Positions 1 to 13,210 of a DNA stretch of 64,000 nucleotides are shown in pieces. The position numbers and the translations under genes were made by a program. The notes under the pieces were generated by a model, which made no database searches, was not told the origin of the DNA, and saw nothing but the letters and a program-made list of their open reading frames with translations. Each line of letters begins with the position of its first letter. Positions within the stretch are counted from its first letter, which is position 1. Source of the DNA: Lepas anatifera (Eukaryota > Arthropoda > Thecostraca > Lepadidae); the NCBI GenBank assembly GCA_034440635.1, contig JAOTON010001257.1, positions 21,169 to 85,168 on the forward strand. Direction: 5' to 3'.

Positions 1-39
1 ACACCAAATTTGGGGTCAGTTACAGGTGCCGTCGATGAG

Positions 40-335
40 CTGTAAATATGTTCAGGGGCGGGGGCGTAGCCAAGAGGGGGCGGCAGGTACAGCCGCCCCC
101 CTGAGGGCCCAAGGGGCCCTCCTGAGGACACGATTCTGTAACAAGCAGGGCATTTTTTACCCATCAGGGCCCTTTTGGCGCTGTCGCAGGGTCCCTTTTA
201 GGGGCGCCGCCCCTACCCCCTCCCTGAGCGAAATCCTGGCTACGCCCCTGAATATGTTAGTATTTGCACAAATAAAAATCCAGTTGATAAGCTGTAAATA
301 TGTTAGCATTTGCACAAATAAAAGTCCAGTGGAGT
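40..335. repeat. Tandem duplication, one copy filled by a MITE
   Basis: The sequence agctgtaaatatgttag followed by ATTTGCACAAATAAAA occurs twice. In the first copy the MITE at 53-250 splits aatatgtt. The second copy (about 289-335) is intact, so it shows the site before insertion. Confidence 0.8.
53..250. mobile_element. hAT-type MITE with 8-bp target duplication
   Basis: A 198-bp element with ends CAGGGGCGGGGGCGTAGCC and GGCTACGCCCCTG, flanked on both sides by aatatgtt (45-52 and 251-258). The CAG start and 8-bp duplication are typical of hAT elements. It carries no coding sequence. The target sequence is itself duplicated just downstream without an insert. Confidence 0.88.
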
Positions 336-1118
336 CGTCACAAAGTCATCAAGCCTCATGTGGTTTTATTTATCCATAAGTACAACTGGCAACCTAGGGA
401 TGATAATTTAATTACATTCACTCTTTAAGAAAACGTTGTATAGTTGAAAAATTGACATGTCCACAGGAATTAGGAATGTCATTGCACACATAACGCACCG
501 GGGAAAAAAGGCTACGCTGAACAGTATTGGCACGAGCTCGGCGCACGACCCACAAGAAGAGGGCACTTTAGCGTCACCACGGTACAGACAGGACGAGCAA
601 TTGAAGCAAGCCGGGACAATGTATCTCCCATGATGGAGATTGTGAAAAAATTTCGGGTCGTGCAGTCAGACGAGATTTTCGGATAAGCACCTTCAACTCT
701 GCTAACAGAGAATAGTGGTCCATGCTGGCCAGTGAACAATCACAGAAAAAGACTAGCCAGACAAAAAATGCATGCCATACCCGTTCTAAATGTTTAGGTG
801 GGTTACAGCAGCTCCCGGCAATACCACGCATATGTACTCTTGAATGGACCGAATATGGTCATTATAAGACAAATCAATAATTTGGTGGCGAGCACAAACA
901 TGTTTTGTGAATGCTATTTTTGTGTGCTTGCAGAACACTTCCAAGCTTGGGAGAGGTTTCTGTGCTGAAGATTAGTGAAGGGGTGATCTGCGCCGAGAAG
1001 ACGTCACAACATGGCGGCGTTTGACCCGGGACTGCCATCAGGTGCATGCACGCTTATCCAAGAGCGTAATAAGTGCATAACTATTTTCGGAATGAATGAA
1101 GAGTTAAAGTGAAGTATA
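336..1118. other. No gene or repeat recognised
   Basis: Mixed-composition DNA with only short, unrelated open frames on both strands. I see no domain, splice structure or repeat unit here. Confidence 0.5.
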
Positions 1119-1126
1119 CTAATGAA

Positions 1127-1321
1127 CACTGGCGGACCCAAGGGAGGGGGCAAAGGGGCCGTGGCCCCTCCAAAGCCTAAAATAGTATATTCTACCCCCA
1201 AAAGAATCAAATTTTAGCTTCTTCCTTTAAAAGTTCTATGTTTTCGCGATTTTTCTAAATATAGCCTCCCCCCAAACGTTGGCTTGGCCCGCTCCAAAAG
1301 TTGCTCCTGGATCCGCCAATG
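1127..1321. mobile_element. hAT-type MITE, GGCGGATCC-end family
   Basis: A 195-bp element with ends CACTGGCGGACCCAAGG and CTCCTGGATCCGCCAATG. Both flanks are ctaatgaa (1119-1126 and 1322-1329), an 8-bp target duplication. It is non-coding, and its termini match the elements at 46254 and 62275 in the GGCGGATC core. Confidence 0.88.
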
Positions 1322-1329
1322 CTAATGAA

Positions 1330-1880
1330 GAATATTCCTACTGGAGGATTAGTGACATTACACTGTTTCAGGTTCTTGTCTCCTACCACGGCAGAGTGTT
1401 ATGATTTTGTACTAAAATATTGCAGTCACCCATCGTATATGTGGCGCCGAAACGGCCAGGCCAGTTGAAAGATCGAAGGGCAAACCCCGCGGCCGTGCGG
1501 AAGAAATATGCCGATGTAGCCTTGGTGCCGACCGGATGTGTGGAGGGCACCGAAACCACGCGTTTCATGGCGAGACCATGAGAAAAAACAACTGGCCACG
1601 CCTGCAGGTCGTACTGTTCCATGCCTATCCTCAACACCCAGTGACGGCGTGCACTTCACACCCGATATGAGTCTAGTTTTGTATGTCAGAGCTATGATGC
1701 AATGAAGCTGTCAAAGGGATGCCGGCAAGCACGTGCATTTGCTTGTGGATGGGTGAGTCCCAGTGGTCACGATATTGTTGGGAGATTATCGCATTCGCCG
1801 TGCTGCTAGATCCGGCTGAGCCCCACCACACTCGTGATAATCGGAGCACGTCGGGCGTCACGGTGCACGTTCTCGTGACC
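1330..1880. other. No gene or repeat recognised
   Basis: Short frames occur on both strands but none shows a known domain or plausible splice pattern. Confidence 0.45.
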
Positions 1881-2532
1881 CAGGGGCGAATATGGGGGGA
1901 CTAAGGGGGTTATAGTCCCCCTTGGGCTCCTGGGCCAGTGTGGCCTCAAGGGGGCCGCCACTCCAGCCGCCTCTCCTTGGCTACGCCTCTTTAGGAGGCC
2001 CAGCTAACCATAGCGAGCCCTGCTGGCAACAGAGAGGCCTGCGGGAAACAGTCGGCCATACTAGTTCAGAAGCTTCTCTAGTTAAAAAGGGTCCTGATAG
2101 GCAGAGTGGGCACTGTACGCTAAAACGGTCCCTGCTAGTTACAATGGCCTCCTCATTTAAAGAGAACCTAGCTGTTCAGGCAGGACCATGACGGCTTTGA
2201 TGTGACCCTGCCACTCAAGGCCATGCTGGCCATCTCGTGGCCCTATCGGTTAAAGAGGGCCCAGCTGACCAGGGCGGGCCCTATTGTGGACAAGGGGCCG
2301 GGCCCCTGTGGTTCAAAGGGCACCTTTTTACGGACGGTTCTAATGAGTAAAAAGGGCTCTGCTCGCCACAGAATGGAGTACTCAAGTGGGCTTAAGAGAG
2401 CCCTGTCTGATATGAAGTTCCACGGGTGTCATAGAGCATAGTGCGGGCGGGCCGCGCGAATAGCGACCGGAGCCTTCAGGAGCCCTCGGAGGGGGGCGCT
2501 CTTGCCGCGCCTCCTCCTTGGCTACACCCCTA
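1881..2532. mobile_element. Degraded hAT-like element with internal repeats
   Basis: The left edge CAGGGGCG and the right edge CCTTGGCTACACCCCTA resemble the termini of the MITE at 53-250. The interior is a degenerate tandem array of motifs such as AAAGGGCCC, CCTGCTGG and GTTAAAGAGGGCCC. A second end-like motif (CCTTGGCTACGCC) lies near 1975-1990. I found no matching target duplication, so the borders are uncertain. Confidence 0.5.
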
Positions 2533-3610
2533 AACGCTGAAAAGCTTCCGACACCTTTACGAATAAATGTTTAGAATTTTTGATGTTCCCGTGGCCCGAT
2601 TTTGAGAATTATTTCACTTCTGAGTTAGGTAAGGTTACGTGCAGTAAAGAAACATGCTGATGAACGGTCAGGCGATTTTTTTTCACTCCATAACTCCAAT
2701 TTATGTACGTACATCGCTATTCATGTATTACCACTAAGAGGTAACCCATCTCACTTCCCACATTGAGAGTCAATGGAACCTGTTCACCAAGAGTATCCCC
2801 CACCCGAAGTTCGTTACTGGCTATAACTGATTGCAGCGAGGTGAATGCGCTGTGTGAGAACGCGGGTGAAAAACTTACACGCCATTTTTCATAAATCCCA
2901 AATAGGCCCAGTTTATAAATCCCAGGGCACCCAGCGTGAGTACGTGCGCGTAATAATGTGCCCCGAACTCCTCACGAGCACCCCGTCCCAGGAAACGCCC
3001 CGCACTCGCAGCCGCCAGAAGACGCGGGGCCCCCAAGCCACCCCAGGGCGTCTCCACGAGTGGCAGTGCAGAGCCACACGACCGGTGCAGCCATCGGCCC
3101 GCGAGCACACCGCACTCCCGCTCCCTTCATGAATGGGAATGCCATTGACATGGAGTGGTTCCGAACCCCAGGGCCTAAAGTAAAAGTTGAAAGCCAGCTA
3201 CAAATCGGGTAAAATTTCCAAGAACTTTAAGTGGGAAGGTAACAGCCAATGCTTGATTTACCATTGAGCGTCTTGCCTTACCCAGTTCTTCACAGAAAGA
3301 AGCGCTAGGACCCATAGCAGCTTTTCCAAAAAAGGTTGGCAATGGGAGGCTAAAAATACCGCCGGCCCAAGGAAGCCGGCAGCGCCCCGGAAGACGTTCG
3401 TGCTGAAAGGGCACGCGAGCGCGGTGGTACCAGTCTCCACCAGGTTCACCGTGTCGTCAGTCACCCGGTGCCGTATCTGAACTGTGGCTTACCATGGTTA
3501 GTGCATACCAGCTGCGAAATGGCCTGTCATGGTATAGATCGTATTACCGGCGCCGCCAGCATTTCTCCGGGGCTGAACGTGGGAATGACGCAAAACGCTT
3601 CCAGGGAACT
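2533..3610. other. No gene recognised; GC-rich patch 2980-3130
   Basis: The GC-rich patch gives overlapping open frames on both strands, which its composition explains. No domain is visible. Confidence 0.4.
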
Positions 3611-3735
3611 GTATTTTTATTAGGGCCACTCCCAACAGGCTCACTTGCCCAATCACAGGGAGTATTGGCGTGGGCGTTTAAGGATCCTCTCCACCGGGTC
3701 AGATCGGACCCGAAATGCGGTTTCCCGCCGGTAAC
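3611..3735 (-). mobile_element. 5'-truncated copy of the tRNA-derived SINE
   Basis: On the minus strand this matches the 3' part of the SINE at 22641-22845. It shares GGCGGGAAAC, CCGATCTGACCCGGTGGAG, GGATCCTTAAAC, CCCACGCCAATACT and the final GTGGCCCYAATAAA. The promoter-bearing head is missing. Confidence 0.8.
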
Positions 3736-4504
3736 AGGGAGATAATTAAAACAAAATTGGATCAAAGTTCAAAATGTTGGGGGAGCGTCCCACGCATTCG
3801 CCAGTAGGTACACGTCCTCCCGTACTCTCACCCCCGCTTTCGACGCCCATGGCTGGGGGTACCAAGAAAACTAATATATGATTGCAAAAATAGAAACAAG
3901 AAGAATCTGCTGTAACTCTACAAGAGTCCTATGGCTGCATCTTTGAGTAGACTTATTACTTGTGACAAGGAAATTATTGAGAAACAGATGAATAACTTTG
4001 CAATACCGACGTCAAATTTAAAATTCCATCCACGGTTCGATCTCACGCAATGTAGGTTCATAAAAAACAATTTTATGAGCCTCGATATTTTAGGATGTCG
4101 TATTGGAAACTTCCTGTGGTTTCGCCTGCTACGTTGACGATTGAAACAGTCACCGATAATCCCTTGCCATACCCTAATTCTCACTGAGCTCGGGCTTAGA
4201 AACCTGTCGTGCCAATCCGACCACATGGCGTGCGGGTATATCAAAGACTTAATAAATGTGGCTCTGACATGCAACCTGCCTGCGTACCAACCGGCCAGCC
4301 CAGAGGTAGGCCAAGTTCGACCATCTGGTACACTCATCAATAATATATATTCACAACATAGGTAGAGACTCCGGGTGGTTTGGGACTGGCCAGATCCCTT
4401 ACGCTTCGAGCCTTCACAAAATGTGTATTGCAGTTCAGCCCACTAGATCCTCCCGCACGGGGAAGAGATCCCACGGCCAAGTTAAGTAACTTTGTAAGGG
4501 AAAT
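3736..4504. other. No gene or repeat recognised
   Basis: Only short unsupported open frames are present, including a 140-codon minus frame (4340-3918) with no recognisable domain and ordinary AT-rich composition. Confidence 0.4.
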
Positions 4505-4746
4505 CATGGCCGAACCAGTGGGCAAGGAGGACACTCCCCCTCTCCTCCAGATCAGCCCTCGGCGCCCTCTGAAATGGTCATGGCATCCTCGGAAATGTCG
4601 CTTCCCACACAGGATACGATTATTGGCGTCCCCTTGACAGGATTCCGTGCCCATCACATAGATTTTCCGCCAAAAGTAGCGCCCCCTGACCCGAATGGCA
4701 CTCCCCGACCATGTGAGCCCCCTCAGAGATCCTAGATCCGCCTATG
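4505..4746. mobile_element. Old copy of the CATAGGCGG hAT-like MITE
   Basis: It aligns along its length with the elements at 62275 and 45090 (CCCTCGGCGCCCYCTGAAATGG, TCGCTTCCCACNCAGGATACGA, AGTAGCGCCCCCTG). The left end is decayed (CATGGCCGAACCAGTGGGC) and the right end is GATCCGCCTATG. The flanks agggaaat and caggaact agree at only five of eight positions, so the target duplication has decayed or is absent. Confidence 0.72.
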
Positions 4747-7090
4747 CAGGAACTAGTGGTCAATGGAAAAGCAAATCTAGCATAGCAAAGCAAATGGGTA
4801 CCACAGGTCCTTTAGAAATCAAGTGAAGGCAAGCAGGTGTCCACCCTCCAACTAGTGGAGAGGGTGGTAAGACGGGCATGGCTTTGCTTGAGGCTCTATA
4901 TCTCACTTGCTTTCGATGCAAAGGTGATGCAATTTTGCCTGAAGCTTCTGTGAAGACTTATGTGTCCATACCCTCAAACACATTGTGCTCGGTGTTATCC
5001 CTTGGAGCAACAACGCTTGGCGTAGAATGCTGCAAAAACCTATCTTGCCCCAATGGGTGGGGTAAGACGGGCTTTTGTATGTGGTAATCTTATGTACAAA
5101 GCTTAAGAAAAAGCTTGAGGATCCGTGATTCTGACTCGTAAGAAAGCACCACAAGATGCACTTATGTGAGTGATTAGGCCTTTGTACCAGTGTTGGTTTG
5201 GTCCACAGAGCCGGTGTCCGTCTTACCTACCATGCCCGTCTTGTCACCATCTCTTCTACTAGGAAATACAAGGTTTCATTTTTGCCTCTTTTCCGAATTT
5301 TCTCCCCCCCTAAAAACAATCAAAACCTAAGCACCTTACGTGAGTTCCAAAACACCCCCAGATATTTAGATCAGTGAATCAGAAAAAGGAAAAAAAACGG
5401 GCTAGACCATCTGTGACAGGCTACAGCATCTTTTCCATACAAACTGGAGACAATTTTCGGCCCCAAACCCCTTCCAGTGGTCCCCAGCCCTCGGATTTTC
5501 CTCCACTGAGGACCAGCGCCCGTCTCGTTACCTGAAGATCCAATCCCTCTCCGGCAATGGCTATTGTACCCTTTGCTGAGTGTCGTTATGTTCCCATAAC
5601 TAGGGCTACTGGGTAAGGAAGGAAGCCGAGGTGTCCGATATACAAAAAAACAGTACCCTCCAGCTGTTGAAATGTACTCCATGAGCCCTGATAGTACCCT
5701 TATCGTCCCCTGGTCTACAGGAAAATGTAAAAAAATGCCGTGTGCATAATCATATAGCCCCCCCCGAAACGAATTTCTGGACCCGCCACTGCATGTACTC
5801 CTACGCGCTACCAGGAGGTTCCAAACAGTTGAGTACAATTTGACGAGCTACTTGACTTGGTTGCGTGGAGGCACTTCCGAATTTCTAAACCGAAAAAATC
5901 CTGCACCGAACGTTTTCCACCACATGAGTCATCCTTTCTTATTTCCCACCCTGGGATGCAAGTTCCTTCTGAAGCCACATTTAAAGTAAGGAGTTCTCGT
6001 GGCTGACCTTTCGAGTCAAAACTGTCGCGTGGATTTTCATAATCGGATTCGACACACTTTTCCACATTACAGGCTTCCTGGCGCCGCGGAGCGCCGCTTT
6101 TATGGACTTCCATCCATGAGTTTGACACAACCACGACCTGGTCAGAGCAGTGGCACTCTCGTTCCCACGGGAACCGCTACGTGCTTCTGAGTTTCTGCAC
6201 GCCAATGGAAATTAATTAGGTCCAACTGGTATTCGGGGATTAGTACAGTCTGCGTCCTGTTTGAGGCGGCCCTGGCCGGTCGGTTACGCGGGGTGAGTCT
6301 GTGGGTTAGCGCTCGTGGTCAGTGCAGGTGTTACCGCACGACTTATTGCGCAACATCTCACCATCAGTCACGGCAACAGTACTCTGGATAGAAATGAAAA
6401 GGTCTAAAGAGTACCGCTTCATACTGGCACCATTGGCGACATCTTTTATCCAATCCTTGAGTTTGCTTGTGTGCTCTCACCGTATAAAGAAACGGCCAGT
6501 GCTGACATCACCGGTAGATCCTGACTGGTTGTCCAGTATTTTATGTAGTTGCGGATACGTTTCTTTAAAAAATCGATCGAACCTCTGAATCATCAGCTGC
6601 TAAGCACGGGAGGAGTGAGTCTAGGATGTGGAGTCACGTTTTACAAAAGTACATAAGCTCCAGACTTATACCCGCAACGCCAAGGTCGTGGTTGGGCCTT
6701 CATCCTATGCGAAGAACGGTAGTGCGGTGATCTTATTGCATCTCTATCGAGAGCTCTGCTGTTATTAAAGTCATTTAATTTTGAAAGATTGGAACATTCA
6801 CCGTTAGTGCCACCGAGAATATACCGTTAGTGCCTGTCAAAGTTAGGATACGGTGAACGCAGACTCACCACAGTTGAGATGAAACAGGTGGATCACTGGT
6901 GAGATTACAATAACACGGAAATGACCCAGTACAACCTCTAGCCCTCGCCCTTGGTTTGTTGTAACAACCCTCTCTTTGACATTTTGAATATTGCCGAAAA
7001 AAAGCTGTGGTGACACTTTTGCCCACCTTCTGGGGTATTCATTGCACTTCCTTTGAAGATAAAACATTTTTATCGAGTCAAAGCGGGTCA
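4747..7090. other. No gene; isolated transposon end near 5774-5791
   Basis: TTCTGGACCCGCCACTG near 5774-5791 looks like a right end of the CAGTGGCGG hAT family, but I found no left partner. A 155-codon minus frame (5838-5371) runs through this patch and shows no domain. Confidence 0.4.
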
Positions 7091-7094
7091 TTAA

Positions 7095-7930
7095 CACGCG
7101 CATTGACGGGGGTCTGAGCCACCTTCGCTTTGACGGGGGGGCGGGTACCGCCCCCTAAGATCTCGAGAACCATGGTAGGTAGCGAAAAACGGTAAACGGC
7201 GTTGGGCTGCCCATCCACTTCTCCATCGAAAACATTTGAACCATTTTTTGGTCAGGTCACATTTAAGGTCACGAGAGGTCAAAACATGCCGTCATAGGAA
7301 TAATATGTAAATTAAGTTTTTCGGCCCTTACATCTGAACACATAAAGATAGAGCAAAACAACTTGAACAATATGAATCCTCTCAGCAAGCCGAATCGAAT
7401 GATATATAATTTGACCTTGCTAGGTCAAATCAAGGATTTGACCTGACCTGAGGTCAGGTCACGGTCAAATTATGTAAAATGCATATCATTAGAACCGCAA
7501 AGCCCAGGCGAGTCTAATGGAGCTAAAATAAACGCTCTATCACGATCCGTTACTGAGTTATTCCATGAAAACCATTTTTCCATGTATTTCCAATGGAGAG
7601 GTCATGCCCCGTACCTGACCTTAGGGTCATCGATATCAAAAATACCGGAAGATATTTTAGAGAACTCGGTGGGGCCATTATGTGATATGAGTTTGAATTG
7701 GATAAGTTCACCCTACTCCGACTTATGCTATCTTAAACTTTTTTGAGGTCGGGTCACTTGACCTGTACTGGTGACCTGACCTGAGATGACCTAACCTTAA
7801 AATTTTCACAGAAGTTGTAAAATGATGAGGGAAATGGTATGCCAAGTACGGTGGCGCTACGCGCCGCCGTTTTTCTACTATCTCCGAAAAACCCGAGGGG
7901 GCGGGTACCCGCCCCCTGTCAATGCGCGTG
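7095..7930. mobile_element. TTAA-site element (piggyBac- or Kolobok-like), non-coding
   Basis: The inverted ends CACGCGCATTGACGGGGG and CCCCTGTCAATGCGCGTG are each bounded by TTAA (7091-7094 and 7931-7934). Near both ends lies a GC hairpin: GGGGGCGGGTACCGCCCCC at 7137-7155 and the perfect palindrome GGGGGCGGGTACCCGCCCCC at 7897-7916. The interior is rich in GACCT/AGGTC motifs. No transposase frame is present. Related members are at 59861 and 46661. Confidence 0.85.
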
Positions 7931-7934
7931 TTAA

Positions 7935-10900
7935 GAAATGACGTCACTTCCGAGAGCATGTAAGGTAGACATTCGGCTTTTAGGCTTTGTGCTGACTTCC
8001 ATTGGAAGTAGCTTACATGTAATCCGTGCTATGGCCTCAGCTCACCGGTGAACTTCGGTGACCTTTTGTAGCCATTATCAACTTAGTATCGGCTAGTCTT
8101 TGGTGACCTCTGGTGCTTTCCGTGGCGGCTTTGCCTACTGTACCTACCATCTATTTCAGCACTTGTTTATCTGTTTCATTTATTCATGATTATTATCGAC
8201 AGTCTTACGTCCACTGGCAGGTGAAGTCAACTGGTAAAAAATCACTAGTCAGCATTTCAAGAACAAAACAAAACAAATACAAAACGGACTAAGAGATACG
8301 CAAATAACTAAAACAAACTCTCCATGAATCAAGTTAAAGAAAATATGGACCCTTCTCCATTTCCAGCTTGGAATAAATTGGTGGTGTCACATTCTCAGGT
8401 CCTTCATATACTTATCAAGCATGCTAAAATCATAAATAAACCAAAGCTACACGTGGCCAAAAACGTGTTCACAGATCTTGGTACCCGGCACAGAAGCCCT
8501 GAGGCGACTGCGCATACACGACAGCAGCGTGGCCCGGCGAAAGGTCACTGGCTTCGGGCGAACAGGAGGGAACATGATGGGCAAAACAGTTCAGCGGAAT
8601 TCCAGATGAGATTTTCAGATAAAACATAGCTTTCGGAAAGAGATGATCATGCTGAACTCGTCTTGCAGTGAGAGACTGGATGCCAAAATGTTGAATAAGT
8701 GAATGGCAGGCTAAAGAGACACAAGAAAGTATACAGTTTAGTCACATCAAACATTCATGTTGCACCCGTTCAACCCATTCAGCACGGGATTTGGCCACAC
8801 CAGCCCAGACACTAATACTATACTCTAAAATAGTTATACCGCACATTCGAGCTGTATGTTGTGAGCAATGTCTTGGCATTGAATTTGGATGATCAAAGGC
8901 CGGTTTGAAAATATCGCATTAGAAGTCGTAATACTTTGAAGCCTACCGTGTTACGCCAGAAATGGCCGATGAAAAATTCCGTTTCGGCTCAACGATAATT
9001 CCTAAATCACGAATTTCTTCTACAGGCCCTAGGGAAGTAGTTTCAATGCAGCACGTTGTCTGGAATGTGACCACCAGAGGGCTAATGTAATGCTCTTACA
9101 TTTGGATGGTAAAATTTTATACCCTACCTGAAGAACCACTGATGAAGGGGGTTTAACTCATGCAGGCGGTGTTTTGGAAATAAAATAAAATTTTTGGAGC
9201 AATGAAAATTTTTTTGGGTAATTTCAAGCACTGATTCTGCATAAAGCATTCAAACTATTCATTGGTATTAAGCTGTATGCGACATTTGAACCCGTATCAT
9301 GCATTCTCTGACAGTGCCTTATGTGGAAGCGCAAGTGGAGCGCTGGACCAGGATGGCAGGCACGGTCAAAGGCGTGACGTGGGACAGCACGTGCCGGCCG
9401 TCTCCGCCAGCAGCTGACTGCATCAGTCACTACCCATGTGACCCATCCGGCACCACCCTCCGGTACTATTTAAACTTAAACGCTTCTTTGTAAATAAACT
9501 CTTACAGTCCGAACCCCAGTTCTTTACATCACAACAGCTGCGTCGGGATCAGGTCCATAGTTGGGTGGGTGTGAAAAGGATCCAAAATCACGAAAATGTT
9601 TTTTAAGAAAATGAAAGAAAATCGGGGCCCTGGGTAAATTCTTTTTTTTTGCCCCGCTCTGGATTCCCTTAACCGGTCACAGAGTTTTCGGGTATAAAAA
9701 TCGAAGCGAGAATGTCTTAGGATCGCTCTGATGGCTAGGCTATTGTGATGTATGTGACTATTCCCAAATATAAAACAGAGCAGCAACATTGACCATGAAA
9801 AGCCAAAATCAGGTCCAAAATCAGGTCTTTTAACTGATTTGGAAAGATATTTGATGACCTAAGGTAAATGGCCCAAATAAATGACGTCAATCGCGAGCTC
9901 TTTTGACAAGCAACTCGCTGTTTTTCGCAAAGCTCTACCTCCATTAGGACCCAAGCGTAGGGTCCGGTGAGGAGGGGGTGGGAGAGGGGAGTGGAGTTAC
10001 AGCAACACCTGTCAGGGTGAAGGCTGCGAAAACCGAAATAGGCCCGGAAGGTTAACACACTTTCACCCCGCCAGGATACTTAAACTTCCATTAGAAGCAT
10101 TTTGAGAGCAGCCAATTAGCTTGTCCATCATATCTCGATTCTCAGACATTGTTCCACATTAGTTTAACGTCACGAACGCGTGGTAAGTCCTACACCATTC
10201 CTAGCAACAATATGCATTCGAACGTCAAAAACATCCGCCAGAATTTACCCTGCACGCGCATATCCCTTAGATCCCATGACTCGGCTACCCGGCATTCAGC
10301 CCTCCCTGGCACGAGTACCAAACAAGGATGGAAGACGACCACAAACAGGCTTGGGCTAAGGCACAACTATGAGTAGGATACGTTTAAAGCGAGTTTAGAA
10401 AACGGTTGTGCACTGGTCCCACTTAAGGTCACGGGGTCACTGAACAGTGGCAATGAAGACCTGCGACCCTAAGCATTATAGTTTTCGTCAAGCCAGTCTG
10501 GCTCAGTCGACACATTTACATATGTGTTCATGTTATTGCATGCTTCGAAAAGAATATTTGAATGACATGCACAGAAACAACGACTGGATAACGTGTAAAT
10601 TAAACCATTCACAGTCAGTGAGAACATTTTTACCATCAAAACATTACCGTAAATATATATTATATTAACTTGCTTGCGAATATGATGCTAAGAAATCGAT
10701 TTGCGGCCGGCCAACTTCTTCAAGCAATGTCTGAAGCATTCTCTCTCGAACGATTTTTTTGAGACGGAGGTAAGTCTCATCTGACTGCTTAAAAGGAGGT
10801 ATTGTGTCAGGAGGGCCTAAACCCACTGGTCGAGCGCTATCAAATTCAACACTCCCCTTGTTTCGCTTCGCTCATGTCGTTCAGATAACAGGTTTAAATA

Positions 10901-13054
10901 TGATATAAATATCAGAAAGTATTTGAGATCCATGCATCGTACACCAACTAAGTCACCGCTCTTCTTACGGATGAGCTTCTAGGCCATCGCCATCCAGTGG
11001 TTCACTGGTAGTCGAACTGGTAGACAAAATCGAATACAAGTTAAATAGACAGTATTTAGGAACTATAAGGAAATATTAATTAGTCTTGCCAACCCCACTT
11101 GCACTTATTTACTTATTGTACTTACTTATTCACCTTTTATACTTATATTTGTTTTTGTAAATATAAAACCGGTGGCTTGGGCGTGAAAATCGGTAATAAG
11201 TCACTATATTCACACAGGCAATAACAGAATAACTGGCTACGAGATGCAATGGCATACTTTTATCCTGTTTCCCAAAACAACTGCTTAGTTAGAAATTATG
11301 ATGATTAAACTCTCGCTTGCAGTGATTATAAACATATATTTTTTAATTAAGTTGCGATTGATTGTTATAGAGCATGATGCAGTTTTTCATCAGATGGTAA
11401 AAAACTGGAACCAAGCCTAAAATCAGCCGAACCGGACTTCAATACCAAATAATCCAGCCTGCAGGGAGCTGGAGCCATCCCCGTGCCCGAGTTCCAGTCC
11501 CTGGGCCGGCCTTATTTGGTCGCCAGTGTCGCTCGCGGACGCAGCAGATTTCCCAGAAGATAATGATCGGATCGACCGCAGGAGATCGAATTCAATTCCT
11601 GGACACGACTTCTAACTTTACGGTGTAGCTCACGCTCAGATGCATTTCTTGTGGTGGATCATAACACGTAAACGTCACAAATGAAGACCATTATAGCCAC
11701 TAAAATAGGAGACAGCAGGTGCAGTAATTGACGGAAAACTCGGCGTCAAAACCTGCATTTCACCGCAAAACATAATCTCGGGCACACGACTGGCACCAAA
11801 GGAAGCGCCGCAACAATGTTTCCATACGCAGCACGGGCGACATTCTCTTGCGCATGCACCGACTATCTGCACATGATGGCATCCGCTAGATATGCCGATT
11901 GAATGAGATCACGCGGATGTAATATTCGTCGGAATTGGACGTCGGAGTTGCTGAGCGCTGAGTGTGTTCCTTAGCCCGGTTGCACAGGTGGCTGCTAGTT
12001 TAGTATTTTCGGGATGTAGATGTCCCGACTGATTAAATAAAACCCTCCCAACATGCATATTTGAATAGCAATAAGTGCACGAATTTGGGTCGAGACACCA
12101 AAACGGGAGTCTTGTCCTGGTCGGTTCAGCCTGTGACATCCGCTCTTCACAGCGCTAACGCCTCGGCCCGTGCTGAGCCCTGGCCTTGGAACTGCCAGCC
12201 ACGCTGGAGAAGACTCTGGCATTAACGCACTCTGAAGGAAGGCGTGTGGCGTTTTCAAGTCATTGCTAAAAAATCGTCAGCGGTGGATTTTCGATTATTT
12301 CGGTGCAATACATTTTTAACAAAACTGTTATCAGATACAAGTGTGCTCCCGTCAGATACAAGTGTGCTCCCGGCTCCCACTTTCCGAGATCGTGGCGCGA
12401 CCCCCATGGCGGCGCCCCTGCCTTTGTAGCCCATGATCTGTGACCTCCAGACTACAGCAATACAAGTGTAGTCATGCCTTGTCTTTGTTTTTCTTGAGAA
12501 CTGCTTTATAAGGTATGCTCTTTGGTCCGTAAGGCGCCTCCGGCTTACAAATGACCATGTTTACCCATCTTTGGTAGATGACTTGTTCCAAGGTCATCAT
12601 GTTGGATACAAAACGCAAGCTCTTATGACAACCAATATGTGTGGCCAAATTAGAAGATATCCGCAACGCTGACTATAATTGATCTATAAATATATATCCA
12701 AATGTCACTTTTAAGCCATAGAGACTTTTTGATTACCCTAGATTTTTATGTTTCAATCCAGGATGACTAAATGCACGAGATTAAACACACTAAACTTGAT
12801 TCTCCGTCGATCGGGGCCAGTAAGGCGTCCGTTATACAAGAGTCGAACGTATTTCAAAAACTTCAACGAGAATAAGGATATTTTGGCTTATTCATAACAA
12901 AACAGATTTTGATATGCTTCCTATGGAAAGAGAATTAGTTTCATGAATTTTCAAACTTCATCTGTATGTACACAAAAACGCAGTTTCCAGTGTAAGTCCG
13001 TTTAATCTAAGGAAAACCACCGTCCAAGGTCCAAAAGCTCAAAAATGCACGCGG

Positions 13055-13057
<3 letters not shown>
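7935..13057. other. Gene-poor stretch, nothing firm
   Basis: No open frame shows a domain. The segment 9284-9530 ends with TATTTAAAC and GTAAATAAACTC, a spacing like an LTR promoter and polyadenylation signal, but I found no flanking duplication or internal retroelement. A 22-bp direct duplication (CAGATACAAGTGTGCTCCCG) occurs at 12331-12372. Confidence 0.4.

Positions 13058-13102
<45 letters not shown>
13058..13102. repeat. (TA)n microsatellite
   Basis: About 45 bp of uninterrupted alternating TA. It is simple sequence with no coding content. Confidence 0.95.
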
Positions 13103-13104
<2 letters not shown>

Positions 13105-13210
13105 CCAGTGTCATACAATCGGCACAATCTCAGCCAATCCGTGGCGTCATCACAAACAGGAATGCAGTGAAAGAGCATGTGGCCATGACGCCACAATCAC
13201 GTCACCAGTG

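Noticed and set aside
1881..2532. Intact hAT element
   Set aside because: Ends resemble the family but the flanking 8-mers (tcgtgacc and aacgctga) do not match, so it is listed only as degraded.
3918..4340. 140-codon minus frame as a gene
   Set aside because: No recognisable domain, ordinary AT-rich composition, and no supporting splice or start context.
5371..5838. 155-codon minus frame as a gene
   Set aside because: Its start runs through a transposon end (CAGTGGCGGG) and no domain is visible.
9284..9530. Solo LTR with TATTTAAAC and AATAAA
   Set aside because: No target duplication, no second LTR and no internal retroelement were found.
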